NCBI GenBank assembly: GCA_934351765.1
Contig: CAKRJM010000003.1
Span: 1-29,430 of the forward strand
DNA length: 29,430 bases
Origin: an uncultured Lachnospiraceae bacterium
GTDB taxonomy: Bacteria > Bacillota > Clostridia > Lachnospirales > Lachnospiraceae
Direction: 5' to 3'
Shown: positions 13,769-21,557 of the stretch, piece by piece
Position numbering within the stretch: position 1 is the first letter of the stretch
Layout: each line of letters opens with the position of its first letter
Position numbers and translations under genes: made by a program
Notes under the pieces: generated by a model
The model's input: the letters and a program-made list of their open reading frames with translations, nothing else
What the model was told of the DNA's origin: nothing
Database searches by the model: none

Positions 13769-15970
13769 TTACTGCGCCGGCTGGTCGGGAAGATTCTCCC
13801 CGCCTTCTGAAGACGGTGCCGTGGACTCCGTCGGTGCCTCTGTCGGAGCCGTGGTCGGTGCCTCCGTTGCTCTCGGTCCGCGGCTGATATAAATCTCCAC
13901 CGTCGATCCCTTCGTCAGCTTCGTTCCGGCTGCCGGATAAACATCATCCACAAGACCTGCCGAGGTACTGTTGCTGTAAACGCGGTCTGTCCGGTAGGAA
14001 AGTCCTGCACTCTGGATCCGTGCAATGGCATTCGCCTCGCTCATTCCGGTAATATCGGGAACGGGAACCGTCTCATCTTTCTTGCCCTTGCTTACCACGA
14101 AATCCACGCTGGTATTTTCTTCCACTGTCTGTCCTCTTCCGGGACTCTGGCTCATAACCTCGCCCTCAGCGTACTCATCGCTGTAATCCTCTGTGATACT
14201 GCCGACCGACAGGTTTGCGCTTGCCAGAAGCTGCTTTGCCGCCGATTCGCTCTTTCCGAGCAGGTTGGGAACATCAACCGTCTTTGTTTCCGGTCCCTTG
14301 GAGATAAACAGCTTCACATCCGAACCGATCTCCACCTCAGAACCGAGGGACGGACTTATTTTTGCCACCTTGCCCTCGTCCACCGTGTCACTGTAGATTT
14401 CATCAAATACCGGGTTCAGATCCGCTTCATGGAGCGCCTTGGTGGCCTGCTCCTTCGTCATGCCTATCAGGTTATCCGGTATCGTCGTCTTGGTGGTTCC
14501 CTTGCTTACCGTTACCTTGACGACCGTATGGCGTTTCACCATATCTCCCTCATTGAACTCCTGTTCCATGATCTGGCCGTCCTCATAATCTTTGGACTCA
14601 CTGTAGGAAAGCTTTAATTCCAGATCATACTGCTTTAACAGCTCCTCCGCCTCGGAAACCGTCTTGCCGAGAAGGCTCGGCATTGCCACTTCCGTTCCAT
14701 CGGACTCTGCCATGGATTCCGTGTTCTTTTTCCCGCTGCCGAAATCAAAGAATCCAAAGGTCTTTCCGAGAACAAACAGTGCCAGCAGAACAATAACCAC
14801 TGCCACTACGATTCCCACAATGGTATAAACCTTATCTGATTTTTTATTTACCGGCTCATCGTCATCCTCATCGGGAAGATATTCGTCATCATCATAATCG
14901 AGCTGATAACGCTCCTCCTCATCGGGATCATCATACGAGCCGTCATAACCGTCCTCATAGTCTCCGCGGTATCCATCCTCATAGCCATCCTGATAACCAT
15001 CTTCGCTGCCTTCCGCCTGTGCTTCCCCATAGCCTGCACCGGCCATGGCACCTGCTGCCGCTCCGTTTCGGATCTGGTTCACTTCATCCTCACTCATGAC
15101 CCTGGTTGGACCGTTGCTGTTGATGGTATTCATGCGGACAAAGTCCTCATTGGGCGTCATTAGAGCCCTCTTCAGATCAGAAATCAGCTCCGTCACGGAA
15201 CGATACCGCATTTCCGGACGTTTCTGGGTACATTTCAGAACGATTTTCTCCAGACTTACCGGGATCATGGGATTATACTTTCTCGGCGGCACCATCTCTC
15301 CCTGAATATGGAGAAGAGCCACAGAAACAGCAGAATCCCCCTCAAAGGGCACCCTTCCTGTCAGCATTTCATACATGGTAATACCAAGGGAATAAATATC
15401 GCTGCGCTCATCACAGTAGCCGCCTCTCGCCTGTTCCGGAGAGATATAATGGACAGAACCCATGGTATTCGAGGTAATGGTTTCACTGGTCGCCGCCTTG
15501 GCAATTCCAAAATCGGTGACCTTTACCTTCCCGTCTCTGGAGATAATGATATTCTGGGGCTTGATGTCCCGGTGGACAATATGCTGCTCATGAGCCGCTT
15601 CAATGCCCTGGGCCACCTGCATGGCGATCCCGATGGTCTCCCGGATCTCCAGCTTTCCTTTTTTGGCAATATACGTTTTCAGCGTAATGCCCTCCACCAG
15701 CTCCATGACGATATAGTGGAGATCGTCCGAATCACCGACATCAAACACATGAACGATATTGGGGTGGGAGAGACATGCCGCCGCATGGGCCTCGGTACGG
15801 AACTTGCTCACAAAGCTCTTATCCGCATTAAACTCCTGCTTCAACACCTTTACGGCCACATCGCGGTTCAGCCTGTGATCCTTTGCCCGATACACATCTG
15901 ACATACCGCCGGAACCGATCTTTTCCAGGATCTCATACCGATCCCCCAGAAACATTCCTATCTTTACCAT
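13769..15970 (-). CDS. prkC: PASTA-domain serine/threonine protein kinase
   Basis: A 733-residue membrane kinase of the PrkC/StkP type that senses muropeptides or lipid II through PASTA repeats. The cytoplasmic kinase (about 11-270) has GSGGMSDVY (19-27), catalytic K41, HRDIKPQN (133-140, base D135), DFG (153-155), a Thr/Ser activation loop (161-170) and SPEQ. Residues 320-373 form a very acidic, Tyr/Gly-rich low-complexity juxtamembrane segment. The transmembrane helix is about 382-401. Four PASTA domains follow at about 428-491, 495-560, 564-630 and 635-699, then a Pro/Thr/Ser-rich tail (700-733). It overlaps prpC by 7 nt, GAGG precedes the ATG by 7 nt, and the partner phosphatase is immediately upstream. 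Confidence 0.97.
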   Translation of the reverse strand: MVKIGMFLGDRYEILEKIGSGGMSDVYRAKDHRLNRDVAVKVLKQEFNADKSFVSKFRTEAHAAACLSHPNIVHVFDVGDSDDLHYIVMELVEGITLKTYIAKKGKLEIRETIGIAMQVAQGIEAAHEQHIVHRDIKPQNIIISRDGKVKVTDFGIAKAATSETITSNTMGSVHYISPEQARGGYCDERSDIYSLGITMYEMLTGRVPFEGDSAVSVALLHIQGEMVPPRKYNPMIPVSLEKIVLKCTQKRPEMRYRSVTELISDLKRALMTPNEDFVRMNTINSNGPTRVMSEDEVNQIRNGAAAGAMAGAGYGEAQAEGSEDGYQDGYEDGYRGDYEDGYDGSYDDPDEEERYQLDYDDDEYLPDEDDDEPVNKKSDKVYTIVGIVVAVVIVLLALFVLGKTFGFFDFGSGKKNTESMAESDGTEVAMPSLLGKTVSEAEELLKQYDLELKLSYSESKDYEDGQIMEQEFNEGDMVKRHTVVKVTVSKGTTKTTIPDNLIGMTKEQATKALHEADLNPVFDEIYSDTVDEGKVAKISPSLGSEVEIGSDVKLFISKGPETKTVDVPNLLGKSESAAKQLLASANLSVGSITEDYSDEYAEGEVMSQSPGRGQTVEENTSVDFVVSKGKKDETVPVPDITGMSEANAIARIQSAGLSYRTDRVYSNSTSAGLVDDVYPAAGTKLTKGSTVEIYISRGPRATEAPTTAPTEAPTESTAPSSEGGENLPDQPAQ

Positions 15971-16710
15971 TCTTTCACCTCATCTTGCGTCGGACGGAAC
16001 AGCACCACACCGATGTTGTCCTTTCCGCCGTTACTGTTTGCCTCATCGATCAGATCTTCACAGACGCCTTTCAAATCATCGCGTCCGCTTACGATCCCTG
16101 CTATCACTTCATCTGAGACCATATTACTCAGTCCGTCTGAACACATTAAAACCGTATCGCCGGCCTCCAGACTGACTTCAAAAAAATCGGCGCTTACGCC
16201 TCTTCTTGCCCCGATGGCACGGGTAATAATATTTTTCCGTTCCTCGTAGGCTGCGCTTCCGCGCTCCATTTCGCCGCGCTCCACCAGCTCTTCCACCAGG
16301 GAATGATCTCTGGTGATCTGGCGGATCTCTTCCTCACCGATAATATAAAGACGGCTGTCACCCACGTTCGCCACACATAACACAGGCCCCATGACGCACG
16401 CCGCCACAAGTGTTGTTCCCATGCCGTAAAGCGCCGGGTCAGACGCTGCCTGATCGATCAGCCGGTCATTGACCGTCCGGATTCCATCGTTCAGGATCGA
16501 TATGGGATTGTTTCCTTCTGCTTCTTCCACAAGAGACACCAGATTGTCTATCGTGAACCTGGAGGCAAAGTCACCGGCCTGGTGACCGCCCATACCGTCG
16601 GCAACTAAAAACAGGTTCGGCAGATTTCCCACCGGATAGGCGGAATAGTACACCGCATCCTGATTGATCTGCCGTTTCCTCCCTCGGTCGGTCATTGCGT
16701 AGGCTTTCAT
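15964..16710 (-). CDS. prpC: PP2C-type serine/threonine phosphatase (Stp1/PrpC)
   Basis: A 248-residue metal-dependent protein phosphatase, the usual antagonist of PrkC. Metal-binding and core motifs are RQINQDAVY (D18), LVADGMGGHQAGD (D38), the VANVGDSRLY strand, LMCSDGLSNMV and GGKDNIGVVLF. The reading frame extends upstream to an ATG at 16729-16731 overlapping the rlmN stop. I prefer the ATG at 16708-16710 because AAGGAGG (complement of 16718-16724) lies exactly 7 nt upstream of it. The last codons contain the prkC ribosome binding site and start, so kinase and phosphatase are translationally linked. Confidence 0.96.
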   Translation of the reverse strand: MKAYAMTDRGRKRQINQDAVYYSAYPVGNLPNLFLVADGMGGHQAGDFASRFTIDNLVSLVEEAEGNNPISILNDGIRTVNDRLIDQAASDPALYGMGTTLVAACVMGPVLCVANVGDSRLYIIGEEEIRQITRDHSLVEELVERGEMERGSAAYEERKNIITRAIGARRGVSADFFEVSLEAGDTVLMCSDGLSNMVSDEVIAGIVSGRDDLKGVCEDLIDEANSNGGKDNIGVVLFRPTQDEVKEW

Positions 16711-16727
16711 CGCCCTTCCTCCTTCTG

Positions 16728-17828
16728 TCATCTGCCAAAGCTGTCGGTATGATCTGCTTCTTTTTCCATATAACTTCTGCGCAGCTGGCCGCAGGATCCA
16801 CTGATATCCCGGCCCATTTCCCTTCTAATTGTAGCATTGATCCCGCTTTTTTCAAGTATATTTTTAAATTCCAGGATCGTATTCTGCCCGGAACGGACAA
16901 AATTTCGTTCTTTAATGGGATTTACCGGAATCAGGTTCACATGACAGTTCCGATGTCCCAAAAGCGCTGCCAGTGCCTTCGCCTCTTCCTTCGTATCATT
17001 GACTCCGCCCACCAGACTGTATTCAAAGCTTAACCGTCTGCCGGTTTTCTCAAAATAATAGTCACAGGCCGGAAGCACTTCCTTTAAGCTGTACTTGTTG
17101 GCAATCGGCATCAGCTCCCGCCGCTTTTCATCGTTTGTGGCATGGAGCGACAGCGCCAGTGTAATGGGAAGTCCCTCCTCTGCCAGGCGGCGGATCTGAT
17201 CCGGCAGCCCGCAGGTGGAGATCGTAATATTCCTTGCACTCAGATCAAAGCCCTGTTCATCCGTCACCAGCCGCACGAAGCGGACAAAATTTTCATAATT
17301 GTCCAGCGGTTCCCCGGAGCCCATGATCACCACATTGGAGATCCGTTTTCCGGTGATCTCCTGCATCCGGTAAACCTGCTCCAGCATCTCCGCCGCTGTC
17401 AGTCCCCGCACCATGCCGTTCAGGGTTGAGGCACAGAACCGGCAGCCCATGCGGCAGCCTACCTGGGAGGAGATACAGACGCTGTTGCCGTGATGATACT
17501 CCATCCAGACGCTCTCGATCACATTTCCGTCCGCCAGGCGGAACAGAAATTTTTTTGTGCTGTCAATCTTTGATTCCAGGATCTCTACCGGCTCCAGCAC
17601 CGTAAGCACATAGTCTTCGGAAAGGCGTTCCCGAAGCGCCCTGGAGAGATTCGTCATCTCCTCAAAGCTCTTCACCCGTTTTTCATGGAGCCAGGAATAG
17701 ACCTGCTTTGCCCGAAAGGGCTTTTCTCCCATCGCTGCAAAGCGCTCAGACAGCTCTGCAAGGCTCATGGATCTGATATCCTGCTTTGTCACAGATTCCC
17801 GGTTTTCGGATTGTAACTCCTGTTTCAT
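16728..17828 (-). CDS. rlmN: Dual-specificity rRNA/tRNA adenine-C2 methyltransferase RlmN
   Basis: A 366-residue radical SAM methylase that modifies A2503 of 23S rRNA and A37 of some tRNAs. The radical SAM cluster motif is C125, C129 and C132 in VGCRMGCRFCAS. The conserved upstream Cys is C118, and the C-terminal methyl-carrying Cys is C346 in GRDISGSCGQL. VIMGSGEPLDNYENF, ISTCGLPDQI, LALSLHA and HVNLIPVNPI are typical. It lacks the antibiotic-resistance Cfr distinguishing context and sits in the standard housekeeping position between rsmB and prpC. The ATG overlaps the rsmB stop in ATGA. Confidence 0.97.
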   Translation of the reverse strand: MKQELQSENRESVTKQDIRSMSLAELSERFAAMGEKPFRAKQVYSWLHEKRVKSFEEMTNLSRALRERLSEDYVLTVLEPVEILESKIDSTKKFLFRLADGNVIESVWMEYHHGNSVCISSQVGCRMGCRFCASTLNGMVRGLTAAEMLEQVYRMQEITGKRISNVVIMGSGEPLDNYENFVRFVRLVTDEQGFDLSARNITISTCGLPDQIRRLAEEGLPITLALSLHATNDEKRRELMPIANKYSLKEVLPACDYYFEKTGRRLSFEYSLVGGVNDTKEEAKALAALLGHRNCHVNLIPVNPIKERNFVRSGQNTILEFKNILEKSGINATIRREMGRDISGSCGQLRRSYMEKEADHTDSFGR

Positions 17829-19255
17829 ACCTGGTCGTCCCCCTCCCTTTTTCTTATGAAGCTGGAAATAAAGAACCCATCGGTCCCATGCTCACCCGGA
17901 AGAAGCTGAAGCTGATTGCCAACAGAATTTCCGTCCTGATCTGAGGGAGCATTCCCGGATTCCGGCTCCATCACAAAACCATTCCGATTTACAACTTCTG
18001 CTTTGAAAAACCGCTCCGGGATCCGTCCGGCAAGGGACTCCGGTTCAAAGGGATAATTCTTTGCAAACCATTCGGCATTTTCCCGGTTTTCCGACGGAAA
18101 CAGCGTACAGGTGGAATATACCAGCCGTCCGCCTGGCTTTACATAGCGCCAGATGGTATCTAAAATTCTTCTCTGCAGCGCAGCCAGCTCCGTCTGTCCC
18201 TCCGGCGTAATATGGTACTTGATATCGCTTTTGCGTCCGATGATTCCCAGACCGGAGCAGGGAAGATCAGCAATCAGTATATCTGCCCATCCTTCCTTTT
18301 CCGGATCAAATATCAGGGCATCCTGGGTTTTCGCGGTGATATTTTCAAACCGGCTCCGCCGGATATTGTCCCGGATCAGATCGGTCTTTTCATCAGAAAG
18401 ATCTCTCGCTTCCACCAGGCCGGTGCCCTTTAACAGGTCAGCTGCATGGAGACTTTTCCCGCCCGGCGCGGCACAGACATCCAGCACATGATCCCCGGCC
18501 TTCGGCGATGCCGCCAGTCCTGCCAGGACCGAGCTTACGTCCTGAACCTGAAAAAGACCTTCCGAAAAGGCCCTGATGTCCGAAAGGCTGTCATAACCGG
18601 ACAGTCGATATACACCGGTGAGTCCCTCCACCGCTTCTGCATGAATCTTCTGGGAACGGAGGGAAGCTAGAATTGCTTCTTCCGAAGCACGGCTCAGGTT
18701 GAACCGTACCGTCAGAGGACGTCCGCTCATGCTTTCCCGAAGCATGGCTGCCGTCCGTGCTTCTCCATATTCTCCCCGCATTGCCTCCGTGATCCAGACC
18801 GGCATCGAGCATACCACTCTTGCCCACTCGGTAAAGTTTTCCGATTCTTCCGGCGCTCTCCAGTCCGGAAGTTCTCTGGAAACGGTTCTGAGAACACCGT
18901 TTACAAACCCCTGTAAGGACGAAAAGCCCCTTCTTTTCGCCAGCCGGACTGCTTCGTTTACCGCCGCCCGGTCGGGGACGCTGTCCATATATTTCATCTG
19001 ATATACCGCCATGCGCAGCACGTTCCGGATCACCGGCTTCATCTTCTTCGTTTTTATTCTGGAATACGAATCAAGAATGGCATCCAGCTCATACCGGTGC
19101 TCCACACAGCCCTCCGTCAGCCTGGTGAGAAAGGCGCGGTCCCGCCGGTCCCAGTCTCCGTGCGCCTCCAGGGCATTCCGGAGAACCAGATGGCAGAACT
19201 CGCCTTTTTCAATCTTTAACAGGCAGTCCAGGCAGACCGCCCGCACATCAGTCAC
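17825..19255 (-). CDS. rsmB: 16S rRNA (cytosine-967-C5) methyltransferase RsmB
   Basis: A 476-residue protein with an N-terminal NusB-like RNA-binding domain (about 1-130) and a C-terminal SAM-dependent Sun/NOP2-type domain. SAM motif I is LDVCAAPGGKSLH (258-270). The two catalytic cysteines are C333 in ADLPCSGLG and C383 in YSTCTLFPSENREN. The start is a GTG (complement of 19253-19255) with AGGAG 5 nt upstream, overlapping the end of the zinc peptidase gene by 8 nt. At the 3' end it overlaps rlmN by 4 nt. The protein is slightly longer than the roughly 430-450 residues of many homologues, owing to a C-terminal extension around 430-460. Confidence 0.96.
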   Translation of the reverse strand: MTDVRAVCLDCLLKIEKGEFCHLVLRNALEAHGDWDRRDRAFLTRLTEGCVEHRYELDAILDSYSRIKTKKMKPVIRNVLRMAVYQMKYMDSVPDRAAVNEAVRLAKRRGFSSLQGFVNGVLRTVSRELPDWRAPEESENFTEWARVVCSMPVWITEAMRGEYGEARTAAMLRESMSGRPLTVRFNLSRASEEAILASLRSQKIHAEAVEGLTGVYRLSGYDSLSDIRAFSEGLFQVQDVSSVLAGLAASPKAGDHVLDVCAAPGGKSLHAADLLKGTGLVEARDLSDEKTDLIRDNIRRSRFENITAKTQDALIFDPEKEGWADILIADLPCSGLGIIGRKSDIKYHITPEGQTELAALQRRILDTIWRYVKPGGRLVYSTCTLFPSENRENAEWFAKNYPFEPESLAGRIPERFFKAEVVNRNGFVMEPESGNAPSDQDGNSVGNQLQLLPGEHGTDGFFISSFIRKREGDDQV

Positions 19256-19967
19256 GGCGGCTCCTGTTGCCGAACAGGATGATCAGTCGCAGAAGCTGGA
19301 GCATGGACGAAAGGGCGCCTGCCACATAGGTCAAGGCTGCCGCCGAAAGGACTTTCCTCGTCTTTGCCGCTTCATCGGCATATAAGATTCCCTGATCCTG
19401 TAAAAGCACCAGAGCCCGATGGGACGCATTGAACTCCACAGGAAGGGTGATGAGCTGAAATAACACAGCCAGAGAGAAACAGAAGATCCCGGCGTTTACC
19501 AGAATGGAATAAGCACCGCTTCTGGCACCGAAGATCAGTCCGGCGATGATGAGCACCATGCTGATCTGAGATCCGAAATTCGCCACCGGAACAAAGGCAC
19601 TTCTGAGCCGCAGGGGCGCGTAGCCCACCTGATCCTGAATGGCATGGCCGCACTCATGGGCCGCAACGCCGACAGATGCCACGGAAGAGGAATCGTAAAC
19701 CGCTTCCGATAAGTTCAGGGTTTTGTTTCTGGGGTCGTAATGGTCGGTCAGATTTCCGGCAACGCGGCGGATCTGCACATCATAGATCCCCTGGCTGTCC
19801 AGCAGCCGTCTTGCCGCTTCGGCTCCGCTCATGCCTGTCCGGCTGTATTCTTTTGAATACCTGGAAAAGGTTGTCCGGACTCTCGCCGATGCGATCCCGC
19901 AGATCACAACGCCGATCAGGATCAAGATCCAGGTCGGGTCAATATAATAACCATAGTAATAAGGCAT
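19248..19967 (-). CDS. YugP-like zinc-dependent membrane peptidase
   Basis: A 239-residue membrane protein of the neutral zinc metallopeptidase family typified by B. subtilis YugP. The zinc site HECGH is at 104-108, and a probable third ligand is E178 in LPVEFNAS. Hydrophobic segments lie at about 13-28, 130-147, 155-175 and 207-232. Its substrate is not known. In Clostridia it is commonly found between fmt and rsmB, as here, 14 nt after fmt with GGAGAGG before the ATG. Its tail overlaps the rsmB start. Confidence 0.9.
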   Translation of the reverse strand: MPYYYGYYIDPTWILILIGVVICGIASARVRTTFSRYSKEYSRTGMSGAEAARRLLDSQGIYDVQIRRVAGNLTDHYDPRNKTLNLSEAVYDSSSVASVGVAAHECGHAIQDQVGYAPLRLRSAFVPVANFGSQISMVLIIAGLIFGARSGAYSILVNAGIFCFSLAVLFQLITLPVEFNASHRALVLLQDQGILYADEAAKTRKVLSAAALTYVAGALSSMLQLLRLIILFGNRSRRD

Positions 19968-19981
19968 TGCTATCCTCTCCT

Positions 19982-20917
19982 TTACCCGAGTCGGTCGCCC
20001 TTCTTAAGCGGGCAGCCTCTCAAAAATGCTGCTGTCTCCATGCGCTTCTTGCCTTCCAGCTGAAGCTCCCGGATCAGCAGAAGCCCGTCTCCGGTCTGTA
20101 CGGAAAAACTGTCCTTGGAAACGGAAACCACCGTTCCCGGCTCCGCCTTTGCTTCCGGTCCCTGTGGAAGCACCTGGGCCTTCCACAGCTTCACGGTCTT
20201 TGTTCCAAGGCTTGTGTAGGCGCTGGGCCAGGGCGACATGCCGCGGATCAGCCGCTCGATGGAGGCTGCATCCTTCGTCCAGTCGATCTTTCCGAGGGTC
20301 TTTGTGATCATGCCCGCATAACAGGTCTCACCCTCCTGGGGGATCCGCGTTAAGCTTCCGGCCTCCAGTCCCCTTAAGGTCTCCAGGATCAGATCACCGC
20401 CTGCCTCGGCCAGCTTGTCATGAAGGCTTCCGCCGGTCTCATCCGCTGCGATGGGTACCACGGTCTTTAAGAGCATGTCTCCGGTATCCAATCCTTCTTC
20501 CATATACATGGTAGTCACGCCGGTCTCCTTCTGTCCGTCCAGGATCACCTGCTGGATCGGAGCTGCGCCGCGGTACATGGGGAGCAGGGACGCATGGATA
20601 TTGATGCAGCCGTACTTTGGAAGCTCCAGAACCTCTCTGGGAAGGATCTGTCCGAATGCGATCACCACGATCACCTCCGGATCAAGGGCTTTCAGTTTTG
20701 CCAGAAACTCCGGATCCTTCCGGATCTTTGCCGGCTGCCATACCGGAATATTGTGTGCCAGAGCCGCCTCCTTCACCGGCGTCATCTGAACTGCGCCTCC
20801 CCGTCCCTTTGGTTTATCCGGCTGGGTCACAACCGCTTCTACCGTATGTCCTCCACGGATCAGTGCCTCCAGTGCCGGCACAGAAAAATCCGGGGTTCCC
20901 ATAAACACAAGTCTCAT
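19982..20917 (-). CDS. fmt: Methionyl-tRNA formyltransferase
   Basis: A 311-residue enzyme that formylates initiator Met-tRNA using 10-formyl-THF. The N-terminal FMGTPDFSVPALEAL, VTQPDKPKGRG, the catalytic INIHASLLPMYRGAAPI (Asn/His of the active site) and GLDTGDML (catalytic Asp) are intact. The C-terminal OB-like tRNA-binding domain begins near residue 205. The start has GGGAGG upstream. It pairs with def, 131 nt upstream: Fmt adds and Def removes the formyl group. Confidence 0.97.
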   Translation of the reverse strand: MRLVFMGTPDFSVPALEALIRGGHTVEAVVTQPDKPKGRGGAVQMTPVKEAALAHNIPVWQPAKIRKDPEFLAKLKALDPEVIVVIAFGQILPREVLELPKYGCINIHASLLPMYRGAAPIQQVILDGQKETGVTTMYMEEGLDTGDMLLKTVVPIAADETGGSLHDKLAEAGGDLILETLRGLEAGSLTRIPQEGETCYAGMITKTLGKIDWTKDAASIERLIRGMSPWPSAYTSLGTKTVKLWKAQVLPQGPEAKAEPGTVVSVSKDSFSVQTGDGLLLIRELQLEGKKRMETAAFLRGCPLKKGDRLG

Positions 20918-21048
20918 GGTCTTTCCTCCCTGTCAGTATACACATTTTTCCGGAAAAGTCTGTACTTTTCACAGTTTTTTAAGAAATTCTAATAAAGATT
21001 TCAGGTTAAGATTCCCGCTACATCCGGTCGCCCGCCGGATCTGCCGGT

Positions 21049-21513
21049 TTAAGCCTCTTCGTTATCCTCCAGCTCACCCTCGACCAGATCCACATACAGC
21101 TTTCCGTCCAGATGGTCACATTCATGGCAGATGGCTCTTGCCAGAAGCTCCGTTCCCTTTACCAGACGGGGCTTCATGTTCTCATCCATCGCCTTTACCG
21201 TCACTTCATTTGGTCTGGTAACGGTTCCGTGCTTTCCGGGCACGCTCAGACATCCCTCTGCGCCGGTCTGGCTTCCGCTGGTTTCGATGATCTCCGGATT
21301 AACCAGTACAATAGGACCCTCGCCGATATCAATGACCACGATCCGCTTTAAGATCCCCACCTGAGGAGCTGCCAGGCCGACGCCCTCCGCTTCATACATG
21401 GTCTCCAGCATATCATTGATCAGTTCCCGTGTACGGGGCGTCATCTCCTTGACCTCTTTTGCTTTTTTTGTCAGGACATCGTCGCCGATCTCCCGAATGA
21501 TTCTCAGTGCCAT
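21049..21513 (-). CDS. def: Peptide deformylase
   Basis: A 154-residue enzyme that removes the formyl group from nascent proteins. The three family motifs are GVGLAAPQVG (44-53), EGCLSVPG (87-94, metal ligand C89) and CHECDHLDGKL (129-139, H130 and H134). The frame stays open upstream to 21825, overlapping priA. The true start is the ATG at 21511-21513, where the family N-terminus MALRIIREIGDDVL begins and AAAGGAAG lies 7 nt upstream. It lies 44 nt after priA; the priA-def-fmt-rsmB order is conserved in Firmicutes. Confidence 0.97.
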   Translation of the reverse strand: MALRIIREIGDDVLTKKAKEVKEMTPRTRELINDMLETMYEAEGVGLAAPQVGILKRIVVIDIGEGPIVLVNPEIIETSGSQTGAEGCLSVPGKHGTVTRPNEVTVKAMDENMKPRLVKGTELLARAICHECDHLDGKLYVDLVEGELEDNEEA

Positions 21514-21557
21514 AACAATGCTTCCTTTCTCTTCTCTTATATCTATCTGGTATCTCT

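Noticed and set aside
15308..15901. 197-codon plus-strand open frame opposite prkC
   Set aside because: Antisense to the conserved kinase domain; no recognisable domain; explained by codon bias of prkC.
16728..17828. Cfr-type antibiotic resistance methyltransferase
   Set aside because: Motifs, length and housekeeping position between rsmB and prpC fit RlmN.
20926..20957. TATACT plus a TTTTCCGGAAAA palindrome upstream of fmt
   Set aside because: No -35-like hexamer at any acceptable spacing, and a 12-base palindrome alone is weak; fmt is probably read from upstream.
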